Shown one piece after another: positions 7,246 to 15,399 of a stretch of 47,378 nucleotides of DNA; positions within the stretch are counted from its first letter, which is position 1; each line of letters starts with the position of its first letter. This DNA is from Leptospira sp. 96542 (GTDB lineage Bacteria; Spirochaetota; Leptospiria; Leptospirales; Leptospiraceae). Made by a program: the position numbers and the translations under genes. Below the pieces are notes generated by a model. It had not been told where the DNA came from and made no database searches. It saw only the letters and a program-made list of their open reading frames with translations. Location: assembly GCA_029310945.1 (NCBI GenBank), contig JARJFC010000033.1, positions 1-47,378 of the forward strand, given 5' to 3'.

Positions 7246-8370
7246 ATGTTTCGCATTTTGATTTTTACATTCATTATCCCTATTTTTTACTTTGGATCCT
7301 GCACTTCTAAAGATGTACCGGACAATGAAGAACTGAAAAAATACATCCTCACTGAAGGATCCGAGCAAACCATCCGAGTTTTGGGCTCCAAACAAATCAA
7401 TTTGGACGAAACTCCTGATTTTGAAGTTTTAGTTCTCACACAATCGGGCACTTCCGAATCAGTCTCGGCTTTCAAACATGCGGGGGGTAATTGGCAATTT
7501 TTGTGGAAACATGATTTCTTTTTCCAAAATTTAGGGCCAATGTACTACTCTGCGAAGGATCGTAGGTACGAACCAGGCACAATCTCTGGTCAAGAAAAAC
7601 TCAGTTTTTCTGGCGATTGTATTCGGAGGATCGCACTTGCTGAGCTACCAGGAGACAACTTTAATTCTGTTTTTATTGAAATTCTTGCCGAAGAACCACC
7701 GCTAGGTGTATTTTCGGTTCCAATGGGTTATAGAAAGGGAAAAAAAATTTGGGATGGGTTCCAATTATTAGAACACGAAGAACTCAAACGATCCAAACGT
7801 GTTGATTTTGAATACAATGCGAAAGAAAAATCCTTTCGAATATTTCCAACGAATCCAAATTATTCGCAAGAATTTGTTTATAATGGATGGGAGATGATTG
7901 CCAATCTACCTATGCAACCCGTGCCTTCCTTCGTATCCTTTACTGCAGAACCAAAATGGGAAGTTGGAAAAGAATCCACAGTGACTCTACAACTAAAAAA
8001 CAGAGGCAATTATGTAAGTTTAACATATTTATCTTTATCGTTTCCAGATGGAGGAACAATCCGAATTCCAAAAGAGGTAACGGGTCTTAGGCTGTATAAA
8101 AAAGGTGATATTGTATATAATGTTTTACAAAACAAAAAAATACCGGCCGAATATCCACTTTTAGAAGTTACCAAAGAAGGGTGGGCAAATAATTATAAGT
8201 ATGGCATTCAATTTTTATACACACCAACAAAAAACGAAACACCAAAATTCTTATTCCGATCTACTTATAAGTTTTATCATGAGATTGTATCCATTCCCAA
8301 TCGTTATTCGATTGCGGGCTTCGAACCTGACCAACAAGGATTTCCTTCTTATCTATTGCCACCACAATGA
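7246..8370 (+). CDS. Lipoprotein of unknown function
   Basis: A 374-residue protein with a hydrophobic leader and a spirochete-style lipobox, IFYFGSC, with the lipidated cysteine at about residue 19. The start ATG at 7246 has an AAAGGAAAC ribosome-binding site. The mature part contains beta-rich regions and, from about residue 225, a segment (SFVSFTAEPKWEVGKESTVTLQLKNRGNYVSLTYLSLSFP) that resembles an immunoglobulin-like or CARDB-type fold. No enzyme motif was seen. It begins a rightward operon and overlaps the next gene by 4 bases (ATGA). It is probably outer-membrane or periplasmic. Confidence 0.8.
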   Translation: MFRILIFTFIIPIFYFGSCTSKDVPDNEELKKYILTEGSEQTIRVLGSKQINLDETPDFEVLVLTQSGTSESVSAFKHAGGNWQFLWKHDFFFQNLGPMYYSAKDRRYEPGTISGQEKLSFSGDCIRRIALAELPGDNFNSVFIEILAEEPPLGVFSVPMGYRKGKKIWDGFQLLEHEELKRSKRVDFEYNAKEKSFRIFPTNPNYSQEFVYNGWEMIANLPMQPVPSFVSFTAEPKWEVGKESTVTLQLKNRGNYVSLTYLSLSFPDGGTIRIPKEVTGLRLYKKGDIVYNVLQNKKIPAEYPLLEVTKEGWANNYKYGIQFLYTPTKNETPKFLFRSTYKFYHEIVSIPNRYSIAGFEPDQQGFPSYLLPPQ

Positions 8371-9026
8371 TGAAACCTAAAATTCTATCAAAAGAGTTGG
8401 ATTTAGCAAGACGTGAAATTGTAAGGATACAAGTGGAACGTTTCCATCTCTTTTATTCAGAATTTTTTATGAATGAAGAAACCATCGGAATGGCAAAGTT
8501 TTTTTTTGAAACTGTGTACAATTTGGACGGTAAAGAAGAGTGGGAAACACTTGCGTTCACAACTTATGAGAAAGTTAAACATATGATGAAGGAAGGTTCT
8601 AGGGAAAGTGTGGAGAGGCTCATGGAACTCAATTCCATCACCGACGAATTGGACATTTCCATGGGAGAACTTCTTTTAAAAAAAGGTTGGGATCTAAAAT
8701 CTCCCATATCCATAGAAGATTATAAACAATTATTTAAAGAATTTGGAAAGGCAGGCCTCCGCAAAAAACAATTGGAAGTAGTATTGTTCAATTTAAAAAA
8801 ATTTTACGACCTCGCACATAAACCTATCAGTGCTTATGTGATAAAGCCCGCCGCGTTAATGTCGAAGATGTTAGGTGTATATCCACTTTTTAAGAAAGTA
8901 GAGGAAGGATACAAAGCAACCTTACCAGTGTCTCGAACTACGTTTGAAAATTTTTTTAATATTGTGGAAAAAAAAGAATGGGATTTTTTATACCAATCTT
9001 TCGAAGAATTGAGGAGTGAGTCTTGA
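8367..9026 (+). CDS. FFLEELY-motif-like helical protein
   Basis: A 219-residue all-helical cytosolic-looking protein. The segment HLFYSEFFMNEETIGMAKFFFETVYNLDG looks like the hallmark of the 'FFLEELY motif' family (F-F-x-E-x-x-Y followed by an acidic stretch), whose function is unknown. No signal peptide or membrane helix. Start ATG at 8367 overlaps the lipoprotein stop; ATG at 8370 is an alternative. The next gene starts by a TTGA overlap. The family link rests on recognition of the pattern, not on an alignment. Confidence 0.65.
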   Translation: MMKPKILSKELDLARREIVRIQVERFHLFYSEFFMNEETIGMAKFFFETVYNLDGKEEWETLAFTTYEKVKHMMKEGSRESVERLMELNSITDELDISMGELLLKKGWDLKSPISIEDYKQLFKEFGKAGLRKKQLEVVLFNLKKFYDLAHKPISAYVIKPAALMSKMLGVYPLFKKVEEGYKATLPVSRTTFENFFNIVEKKEWDFLYQSFEELRSES

Positions 9027-9763
9027 GACGAAAACGCAGTCGATTTTCTACAGTAGAAGAAGATCATTCCGAATCTAACGAACGATGGTTACTCACCTAT
9101 GCCGATATGATTACCCTACTTTTAGGTTTGTTCATCATATTATACGCAATTAGCAAAGTGGATGACAAACGATTGAGTGAGGTTGCAAACGAAATCAAAC
9201 GAGGTTTTGGTTTGAATGTTAGTTCCGTTGGTTTGTTGTTAGATGGTGGTGCGGGGTTGCTGACAGATGATGTTATGGAACCAAAATCGCAAGTGTATCG
9301 GCTCTGGGAAAGGATTGGTTTTGCACTAAGATCACTTAAAGAAAAAACAAAATTAAAACTTGGTTTGGCAGAAACAGAAGAACTCAAACTTACTTTTCTA
9401 AGTTCAAACCTAACATCGGAGGATGTTTTAAAAGACGACCCCGATTTAAGTTTTGCTTTTAGCCAAATTGCCGAACTTTCAAAAGGTTTGGACATCGAAA
9501 TATTAGTAAGAGTGCAAATACCTTATGAAGCCAATGTTGACAAATCCAAATTCCAAAACTCATGGGACTACCACTCGCACAAGGCATCATTACTTGCAGA
9601 AAAATTAGTGAGTCAGTATGGAGTGCCCAAAGACCAAGTTTCCGTGCAAGGGTATGCTATGTTTCAAAAATCAAAATCAGCAGACACTCCAGAAAAAAAA
9701 GCAGCCGAAGAAAGGATCGAAATTTTAATTCGCAAAAGGGAATCACAAACAAACAATGATTAA
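9023..9763 (+). CDS. MotB/OmpA-family protein, no MotA beside it
   Basis: A 246-residue protein. Residues 16-45 (the ERWLLTYADMITLLLGLFIILYAIS helix) are a MotB-type transmembrane segment, with Asp in T-Y-A-D-M at the position of the proton-binding residue (E. coli MotB D32). The C-terminal part (about 155-240) is an OmpA/MotB peptidoglycan-binding domain, though the usual N-x-x-L-S-x-x-R-A helix is altered to N-S-W-D-Y-H-S-H-K-A and N-R-R-V-E to E-E-R-I-E. Start is TTG at 9023 with GAGGAG seven bases upstream. There is no motA gene in the window, so it must pair with a MotA elsewhere or with another partner, or act as a cell-wall anchor. Confidence 0.83.
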   Translation: MRRKRSRFSTVEEDHSESNERWLLTYADMITLLLGLFIILYAISKVDDKRLSEVANEIKRGFGLNVSSVGLLLDGGAGLLTDDVMEPKSQVYRLWERIGFALRSLKEKTKLKLGLAETEELKLTFLSSNLTSEDVLKDDPDLSFAFSQIAELSKGLDIEILVRVQIPYEANVDKSKFQNSWDYHSHKASLLAEKLVSQYGVPKDQVSVQGYAMFQKSKSADTPEKKAAEERIEILIRKRESQTNND

Positions 9764-10226
9764 GTCAATGTATTTTTATCAATCAAAAAGTAATGAAACT
9801 AAATTAAAGAAATTTGAAAAAATTAAAATATTCGAAATCGCTTTGGTTTTGGCAATGTTTTCAATGTTCGCTATTTCCTGTAAAAAAAACAAAGGTGTAC
9901 AGTCTTTTGAATGGCAAAATGAATCGTTAAAATTGACTTCAGAGATTTGTTTGAAGTTTAAAACTTGTGCCGATTCAGAATGGAAATCTTTACCTGATAG
10001 AATTCAAAAATTTGCAGGAGAAAGGTTAGACGAATCCAATTGCCAAAAACGATTTAGGGATAGTAACGTCTATCGTTTGATTGGTGGAGACACATTAACC
10101 ATCCAAAATTTGTATCGCGATTGTCATAAATCCATTTTGCGAATGTCTTGCAGCGATTTGCAGAACAACCAAATTGAATCTGTGAACTCTTGTTCCGAAA
10201 TTAAAAAGATCCAGGGCAAAAAATAA
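9756..10226 (+). CDS. Small cysteine-containing lipoprotein
   Basis: A 156-residue protein with a long charged N-terminus and a hydrophobic leader ending MFAISC, with the lipidated Cys at about residue 42. The mature part holds five more cysteines (ICLKF.TCAD, SNCQKR, DCHKS, MSCSD, SCSEI), so disulfides are likely after export. It overlaps the MotB-like gene by 8 bases and is followed one base later by the M14 peptidase gene, so it belongs to the same operon. Another start, ATG at 9768, is possible. No function recognised. Confidence 0.72.
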   Translation: MIKSMYFYQSKSNETKLKKFEKIKIFEIALVLAMFSMFAISCKKNKGVQSFEWQNESLKLTSEICLKFKTCADSEWKSLPDRIQKFAGERLDESNCQKRFRDSNVYRLIGGDTLTIQNLYRDCHKSILRMSCSDLQNNQIESVNSCSEIKKIQGKK

Positions 10227-10227
10227 A

Positions 10228-11211
10228 TTGTTACGCGGACTTCGAAGGCTCAATCGATACGAAAAACGCATTTTAGACATTGTTAAAATTGGCGGTAAAC
10301 TCGTACGGTTGAACCAATTTGGTTTTTCACGTAAAACGGAAGAAGGGTTTCGGTTTCCGATTCATTGTTTGGAAATTGGAAATCCGAAGGCGATCGCCAA
10401 ACGTCCCGTAGGTATTGTTGCAGGTGTTCATGGATTGGAAACTGTAGGCATTCGCATTGTTCTCGATTTTTTAGAGTACATTCTGCACGCCAAAAGTTCT
10501 GGTTTTTTAAAGGAAATCGAAAAAGGAAAAATTGGGCTTGTAGTAATTCCCATTTTGAACCCTGGTGGGGTTGCCAGAAAAACTCGTTCGAATCCTGCAG
10601 GAGTGGATTTGATGCGCAACTCGGGAGTTGAGGCCGAAATGGCACCTCTATTTTTTGGTGGCCAAAGTTGGACGAATCAATTGCCATATTACAAAGGCAA
10701 ATCGCTCGAACCTGAATCCAAAGCTTTGTTTCGATTTTTGAATCACTATTTTTTTCATGTACAAAATTCCATTTTGCCTGTGCTTGATGTTCATTCTGGT
10801 TTTGGAACCATCGACCATGTTTGGTGGCCTTATGCCAAAACAAAAACTCCCTGTGCTGACACTTCCACCTTTGAAAAGTTAGCTGATTTTTTTAAAGATG
10901 GTAAACGACATACCCGATTTAAATTTGGACCACAGAGTGAAACTTATACAACCCATGGCGACCTTTGGGATAGATTTTACGATTATTTCCAAACCAAACT
11001 AGTAACGGAGAAAAACAAATCCAAATTTTTGCCACTTACCTTGGAAGTTGGCACTTGGTCTGACCTCAAGGAAAACCCAAGTAAACTTTTTCGTAAACGT
11101 GGAATCTTCAACCCTGCGCGTGAAAATAAATTTGAGACCATCACCACGTATCGTGATTTTTTGCGCGATTTTGTATTACTCGCCCAATCCGATTTAAAAG
11201 ATTGGGAGTGA
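10228..11211 (+). CDS. M14-family zinc carboxypeptidase-like protein
   Basis: A 327-residue protein with all marks of M14 metallopeptidases of the aspartoacylase/succinylglutamate-desuccinylase type: zinc ligands His68 and Glu71 in VAGVHGLETVG, the substrate-carboxylate arginine region NPAGVDLMRN (Arg130), third zinc ligand His189 in VLDVHSGFG, and catalytic Glu273 in LTLEVGTWSD. No signal peptide, so it should be cytosolic. It likely removes a C-terminal residue or deacylates an amino acid; the substrate is unknown. Start is TTG at 10228, one base after the upstream stop. Its last 96 bases are duplicated at 13854-13949. Confidence 0.87.
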   Translation: MLRGLRRLNRYEKRILDIVKIGGKLVRLNQFGFSRKTEEGFRFPIHCLEIGNPKAIAKRPVGIVAGVHGLETVGIRIVLDFLEYILHAKSSGFLKEIEKGKIGLVVIPILNPGGVARKTRSNPAGVDLMRNSGVEAEMAPLFFGGQSWTNQLPYYKGKSLEPESKALFRFLNHYFFHVQNSILPVLDVHSGFGTIDHVWWPYAKTKTPCADTSTFEKLADFFKDGKRHTRFKFGPQSETYTTHGDLWDRFYDYFQTKLVTEKNKSKFLPLTLEVGTWSDLKENPSKLFRKRGIFNPARENKFETITTYRDFLRDFVLLAQSDLKDWE

Positions 11212-11214
11212 GGG
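11119..11214 (+). repeat. 96-bp direct repeat, copy 1 (3' end of M14 gene)
   Basis: The last 31 codons of the M14 gene, including its stop, plus three bases are repeated at 13854-13949 in the same orientation with a single mismatch (T/C in GATTT[T/C]GTATT). The two copies are 2,735 bases apart and bracket the HxlR cassette. Confidence 0.97.
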
Positions 11215-11217
11215 TCG

Positions 11218-12222
11218 CTACTGTGACACTTTTACAACTATTTTTCCTTTAGCGCGTCCATTCTCTACGTAAGCCATTGCTTCATTTGTTGCGTCAAATG
11301 GAAATACCTTATCAATCACTGGACGTATTTTACCTGAATCGATTAAAGATGTGATTTCACTCAATTGATTTCCATTTGCCTTCATAAAAAGAAAAGAATA
11401 ATCTATTTTTAATTTTTTGGCTTTTTGTGTTATTTGAAAACTCAACAGCTGCATGACTAGTTTAATGAACCATGATGCTTTGATGTCTTCCGCAAATGCA
11501 AGGTCAGGTGGTCCGGAGATAGAGATGAGTTTTCCACCTGGTTTTAGTACGTTTAAAGATTTGTTGAGAGTTTTTCCATCTTGGCTATTCAACACAACAT
11601 CGAAATTACTTATTTTATTTTCAAAATCATCCTTATTGTAATCTACCACAATATCCGCACCAAGACTTTTCACAAATTCTATATTTTTAGCACTGGTTGT
11701 AGTAGCAACAGTAGCACCTAAATATTTTGCCAGCTGGATTGCGAATGTACCAACACCTCCTGATCCAGCTTGAATGAATACTTTTTGTCCTTTATTTACT
11801 TTCCCAATTTCAACTAATGCTTGCCATGCGGTTAAACCAACTAAAGGAATCGAGGCAGCCTCTTCCATAGTAAACGATTTTGGTTTGATTGCTAGATCTT
11901 CTTCTTTGATCGCAATTAACTCCGCAAAAGTTCCGATTCTATGGTCAGCTGGCCGCGCGTAGATTTCGTCGCCAATTTTAAATCGTTTTATGTTTGATCC
12001 AATTTTGATTACAGTACCTGCCACATCATGACCTAATACGAACGGTAGTTTGTATGGCAAAAGGAGTTTGAAATCTCCGTTGCGAAGTTTAGAGTCTAAA
12101 AGATTGACACCAGCAGCGGCAATCTTAACCAATACCTCATCTTTTTGTACCTCTGGTTCTGGCAATTCAATTAATTTCAATTGAGTCTTCTTTCCATATT
12201 GATGGACAATCTGTGCTTTCAT
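11218..12222 (-). CDS. NADP-dependent MDR oxidoreductase (quinone-oxidoreductase type)
   Basis: A 334-residue zinc-free MDR-superfamily enzyme. The N-terminal GroES-like domain has the VLGHDVAGTVIKIG motif; the cofactor domain has VFIQAGSGGVGTFAIQLAKYLGATV, the AxGxxG-like NADP motif of quinone oxidoreductases. The zinc-binding residues of classic alcohol dehydrogenases are missing. I place the start at ATG 12222, preceded by AAGGAAAACAAA; an upstream in-frame ATG (12336) has no ribosome-binding site and lies in the operator. The gene is divergent from the hxlR-type gene and shares a control region carrying an inverted repeat. It probably reduces electrophilic quinones or enones. Confidence 0.88.
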   Translation of the reverse strand: MKAQIVHQYGKKTQLKLIELPEPEVQKDEVLVKIAAAGVNLLDSKLRNGDFKLLLPYKLPFVLGHDVAGTVIKIGSNIKRFKIGDEIYARPADHRIGTFAELIAIKEEDLAIKPKSFTMEEAASIPLVGLTAWQALVEIGKVNKGQKVFIQAGSGGVGTFAIQLAKYLGATVATTTSAKNIEFVKSLGADIVVDYNKDDFENKISNFDVVLNSQDGKTLNKSLNVLKPGGKLISISGPPDLAFAEDIKASWFIKLVMQLLSFQITQKAKKLKIDYSFLFMKANGNQLSEITSLIDSGKIRPVIDKVFPFDATNEAMAYVENGRAKGKIVVKVSQ

Positions 12223-12327
12223 TTTGTTTTCCTTAATAATAAAAATATGTCTAGATCTACAAATTTTATTGTTCCTATTTTTGGGACTGAATTTTGATTG
12301 TAAATAGTAAGTTACATTACAATATTG

Positions 12328-12346
12328 AACTTGCAAAATGCAAGTT
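12328..12346. promoter_or_regulatory. Operator-like palindrome 1 (HxlR cassette)
   Basis: AACTTGCA-AAA-TGCAAGTT, an 8-bp perfect inverted repeat, lies 14 bases upstream of the hxlR-type ATG and in the region shared with the divergent oxidoreductase. The same ACTTGC..GCAAGT core occurs twice before the SDR gene. Confidence 0.8.
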
Positions 12347-12360
12347 GAAAGAAATTTCTT

Positions 12361-12771
12361 ATGATCCCCATTAAAAAAAGGTCGGACTGCCCAATTAGTT
12401 TTTCCCTAGATATTTGGGGAGACAAATGGTCTTTACTCATTGTTCGGGACCTTATGTTCGCAAAAGAATGCACTTATAGCGATTTCCTAAAATCAGAGGA
12501 AAAAATTGCTACGAACATTTTAGCTTCACGATTGGTAACGTTGGAAAAAAATAACATCATAGAAAGAAAGGAACACCCCGATAACAAAGCTAAAATATTA
12601 TATCGACTAACGCGAAAAGGAATCGATTTGCTTCCGATAATGATAGAAATAAATTTATGGGTTGAAAAATATTCTTCCATTCCGACAGACCGAAAGGCAA
12701 TGTTAAAACAAATAAAGAAGGATAAACTCGCATATATTAAAACAATGACAAAACAATTATTACAAAAATAA
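12361..12771 (+). CDS. HxlR-family winged-helix regulator
   Basis: A 136-residue HxlR protein. It has the conserved near-N-terminal cysteine in KRSDCPISFSLDIWGDKWSLLIVRDLMF (Cys10), which in family members such as YodB, HypR and QorR-type regulators senses quinones, aldehydes or oxidants. The winged helix follows (ATNILASRLVTLEKNNIIER...RLTRKGIDLLP). It is flanked by an MDR oxidoreductase and an SDR, both on the other strand, and each control region carries the same palindrome, so it probably regulates itself and both enzymes in response to electrophilic or oxidative stress. Confidence 0.92.
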   Translation: MIPIKKRSDCPISFSLDIWGDKWSLLIVRDLMFAKECTYSDFLKSEEKIATNILASRLVTLEKNNIIERKEHPDNKAKILYRLTRKGIDLLPIMIEINLWVEKYSSIPTDRKAMLKQIKKDKLAYIKTMTKQLLQK

Positions 12772-12787
12772 AATTGATTGAAATTGT

Positions 12788-12844
12788 TCGCTCCGCTTGT
12801 TTTTTTATGAACCATTTCATTTAAAACAGTAGCAAGCGAAGCGA
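12788..12844. other. Long inverted repeat between convergent genes
   Basis: TCGCTCCGCTTG (12788-12799) pairs with CAAGCGAAGCGA (12833-12844) with one mismatch, around a 33-base loop. It lies between the convergent hxlR-type and SDR genes and could help end transcription from both sides, although the loop is long for a standard terminator. Confidence 0.4.
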
Positions 12845-12859
12845 TATTTATTGTTCTCT

Positions 12860-13660
12860 TTAGTTTTGATTTACTCTTTTTAATATGGCCCCTTCAAAAG
12901 TTTTATACGCAAACTGCTGCATTGTAAGAAAAATTGAAGCTCCTTTTCCGACAGGATAACTAAATTTAGGGTCTCTTTCGTTCACGATTGTCGCTACTTT
13001 TTCGATGACTGGTTCTGGTCCAGGGGCATTATCAAATTCTTTCTTTGTATATGTTGCTATCTTCTTTCGAAACAAATCATAATCACTGATATCTCCAGCG
13101 ACTATCGTAGAATTTTCACCTATTTTTGTCTTAAAACTCATTGGCTCCACCATACACACCTTAATGTTGAATTGATGCAATTCAAACCGAAGTGCTTTAT
13201 AGTAACCTTCCAATGCATGTTTGGAAGCTGAATAGTATGCTACATTTGGTAGTCCAATCATACCCAAAAATGAGCCAACTGTAATGATTTTGCCCTGTTT
13301 TTGTTTTCGAAAACTCGGCAACAATGTATTTGTGAGTTTGACAGTTCCCCAAAAATTAGTTTCAAACTGCTTCATTCCTAATGTAATCGAAGTTTCTTCC
13401 GCAAGACCAGTAACCAAATACCCAGCGTTATTGATTAGGACATCCAATCGGTCTACTTTGTTAAATAGTTCCTTACTGAAAGATTCAATTGAATTATCAT
13501 CAGAAATGTCTAATGGCAATAATGTAAAAGGCAATTGTGACTGGTATTTTTTTGGATCACGACTTGTCCCAATAACAAGGTGACCGTTTTCATGGAGTTT
13601 GTTTGCGATAAGAAGTCCAATACCAGAGGAAGCTCCAGTTACTAAAATTGTTTGTTTCAT
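12860..13660 (-). CDS. Short-chain dehydrogenase/reductase (SDR)
   Basis: A 266-residue classical SDR. It has the cofactor motif TGASSGIG (residues 8-15), the NNAG motif (77-80), the catalytic Ser130, and Tyr143-x-x-x-Lys147 in YSASK. It has Ser-Arg after the second strand (TSRDP), which favours NADP(H). Two palindromes of the HxlR type lie just upstream (13680-13729), so expression should be controlled with the divergent pair. The substrate is unknown; carbonyl reduction in a stress response is likely from the context. Confidence 0.9.
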   Translation of the reverse strand: MKQTILVTGASSGIGLLIANKLHENGHLVIGTSRDPKKYQSQLPFTLLPLDISDDNSIESFSKELFNKVDRLDVLINNAGYLVTGLAEETSITLGMKQFETNFWGTVKLTNTLLPSFRKQKQGKIITVGSFLGMIGLPNVAYYSASKHALEGYYKALRFELHQFNIKVCMVEPMSFKTKIGENSTIVAGDISDYDLFRKKIATYTKKEFDNAPGPEPVIEKVATIVNERDPKFSYPVGKGASIFLTMQQFAYKTFEGAILKRVNQN

Positions 13661-13679
13661 TTTTTTGATTTCCTAAACC

Positions 13680-13696
13680 ACTTGCATTATGCAAGT
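13680..13696. promoter_or_regulatory. Operator-like palindrome 2
   Basis: ACTTGCA-TTA-TGCAAGT, 7-bp perfect arms, 20 bases upstream of the SDR start. It shares the core with the palindrome before the hxlR-type gene. Confidence 0.78.
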
Positions 13697-13712
13697 TCAT
13701 TAAGACAAATCC

Positions 13713-13729
13713 ACTTGCGGATTGCAAGT
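13713..13729. promoter_or_regulatory. Operator-like palindrome 3
   Basis: ACTTGC-GGATT-GCAAGT, 6-bp arms of the same core. Its centre is 33 bases (about three helix turns) from that of palindrome 2, so two regulator dimers could bind on the same DNA face. Confidence 0.72.
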
Positions 13730-13853
13730 AGAAAATGGCCTATTTCGTAGATTTAGAAAGAAAAATCGGCTTATAGAAGATGTAAAAAAAGGGAAATATC
13801 GTCCCATTCGGTGTTTATATCCATCTTCAAATCGATTTCTTTTAATTCCTGTT

Positions 13854-13949
13854 CGTGAAAATAAATTTGAGACCATCACCACGTATCGTGATTTTTTGCG
13901 CGATTTCGTATTACTCGCCCAATCCGATTTAAAAGATTGGGAGTGAGGG
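13854..13949 (+). pseudogene. 96-bp direct repeat, copy 2 (orphan 3' end of M14 gene)
   Basis: Near-identical (95/96) to 11119-11214, coding for the last 31 residues of the M14 peptidase (RENKFETITTYRDF.. to the stop at 13944-13946). The reading frame upstream (from about 13722) is open but does not match the peptidase, and the motifs are absent, so this is a remnant rather than a gene. It marks the right end of the HxlR cassette. Confidence 0.9.
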
Positions 13950-13971
13950 GGGTGATTGGAATGGAGGCTTA

Positions 13972-14538
13972 TTAGTGCCTATCAAATTGTCCAAAGGAAT
14001 CACCTTCTATTTGTAAAAAACCTGGTTTGTCTTTTAGTTTTGGATTATTCTTCAGAAGAGTTTTGATTGTGACGATGGCATTGTCATCTTTACCAAGAAC
14101 TACATGACCGCTCAACTCAAATATTGCAGGGTATACTTGAAAATTTTTTAAGATCCTAGATTTGTACTTTTTGATACATTCTTTTTTTTCTTTGGCAGTG
14201 TTTGTATGGTAGTATGATCCACCACATTGATCGTTTTCTTCTTTTGGACCTTCTATCATTTTTGCCGAAAGTAACAAACGATCATTTTCTTTTTTCCATT
14301 GACCTTTGATGGTTCGCCCCCAACCCTTACAATCACCAGTGAATTTATAGGAAAAAGTTCCATTTTCGTGGAATATAAAATGTTCGCAGTCCACTCCCCA
14401 ATTGAGGACACCACCTGAAAAGTTTTTCGGAAAGTTAACACTTGGATTTTCATCATCTGGCAAAGTGCTTTCGGATAAAATTGTGCCCATGTTCCAAAGA
14501 ACGAATAAAAATAAAAATATCGTACGGATTGTTCGCAT
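13972..14538 (-). CDS. Secreted protein of unknown function
   Basis: A 188-residue protein with an N-terminal signal peptide (MRTIRTIFLFLFVLWNMGTILSE) and no lipobox cysteine. The mature part has a beta-rich lipocalin-like pattern (GVDCEHFIFHENGTFSYKFTGDCKGWGRTIKGQWKKENDRLLLSAK) with four cysteines, so a small binding or periplasmic protein is possible. It lies 10 bases downstream of the aquaglyceroporin gene in the same direction. No family recognised. Confidence 0.7.
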   Translation of the reverse strand: MRTIRTIFLFLFVLWNMGTILSESTLPDDENPSVNFPKNFSGGVLNWGVDCEHFIFHENGTFSYKFTGDCKGWGRTIKGQWKKENDRLLLSAKMIEGPKEENDQCGGSYYHTNTAKEKKECIKKYKSRILKNFQVYPAIFELSGHVVLGKDDNAIVTIKTLLKNNPKLKDKPGFLQIEGDSFGQFDRH

Positions 14539-14548
14539 AGGGGTTTCG

Positions 14549-15277
14549 TTACCCCACCAACCACCGTATCACCAGCGCAGCAAGTCCTGCACCAACTAAC
14601 GGAGCCATTACGGGAAGCCAGGCATACTTCCAATTGGATGGGCCTTTATTCGGAATCGGCAGTAACGCATGTATGATCCTTGGGCCAAGGTCACGGGCGG
14701 GGTTTATCGCATAACCTGTGGTTCCACCCATAGAAAGACCAATCGCCCAAACAAGTGCTGCTACGAGTGCGGTGCCTGCAACTGGGTGCGTGCCTCCGCT
14801 TTCGGGTGAAAAAATGGCATGGATCCCAAAGATAAGGAGGAAGGTACCAAGGCCTTCACTGATCACATTTGAAAGAGTGTGGCCTATGGCAGGTTCTGTG
14901 GAAAAGACTGCTAAGATCTTTCCTTGGTCTTTGGTTTCTTTCCAATGGGGAAGGTAGTGCAAGTAAACGAGGGTGGCTCCGAGTGCTGCACCCGAAATCT
15001 GGGCAAGGCTATAGGGAATAAATTTGGAAAAATCACCTGATTGGATGCAAACAGAAAGTGTCACTGCTGGATTGAGATGGGCACCTGGGCTTCCAAGGGT
15101 TTTTGCCACAAGAACTCCAAAACAAACTGCCAAGGCCCAAGCTGTGGTGATTGTGATCCAGCCGCTATCCTTGGCTTTGGATTTTTCGAGTAGTACCCCT
15201 GCCACAACCCCATCACCCAATAGTATCAAAACAGCCGTTCCAAAAAATTCGCCTACCAGTTCCAAATTACCCTCCAA
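14549..15277 (-). CDS. Aquaglyceroporin (GlpF-type MIP channel)
   Basis: A 242-residue membrane channel with six helices and the two half-helix NPA motifs: HLNPAVTLS (NPA at residues 69-71) and YAINPARDLGPR (NPA at 192-194). The aspartate after the second NPAR (NPARD) is the mark of glycerol facilitators rather than strict water channels. It probably lets glycerol and small polyols cross the inner membrane. No glpK or glpD gene is in the window. The N-terminal GEFFGTAVLILLGDGVVAG helix is also family-typical. Confidence 0.93.
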   Translation of the reverse strand: MEGNLELVGEFFGTAVLILLGDGVVAGVLLEKSKAKDSGWITITTAWALAVCFGVLVAKTLGSPGAHLNPAVTLSVCIQSGDFSKFIPYSLAQISGAALGATLVYLHYLPHWKETKDQGKILAVFSTEPAIGHTLSNVISEGLGTFLLIFGIHAIFSPESGGTHPVAGTALVAALVWAIGLSMGGTTGYAINPARDLGPRIIHALLPIPNKGPSNWKYAWLPVMAPLVGAGLAALVIRWLVG

Positions 15278-15399
15278 AGCTCATTCGTGAGGTCTTTATC
15301 TGAAGGGACATAGACTTGCAATCAACCATTTTTGCTTGGGACTCCGTCCAATTTATTCTAGGATTTTCATGTGAATCAGAAATCTTGGGAAAATAGACC

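Noticed and set aside
12223..12336. Extended N-terminus of the MDR oxidoreductase (start at 12336)
   Set aside because: The first 38 residues do not match the family, lie in the divergent operator region, and the ATG at 12222 has a strong ribosome-binding site.
11218..13853. Insertion sequence or transposon
   Set aside because: The segment has no transposase or terminal inverted repeats; the direct repeats are far longer than target-site duplications.
13722..13946. Small independent gene of 74 codons
   Set aside because: Its last part is the duplicated M14 gene end and its first part overlaps the operator region; there is no ribosome-binding site. It is kept only as a remnant.
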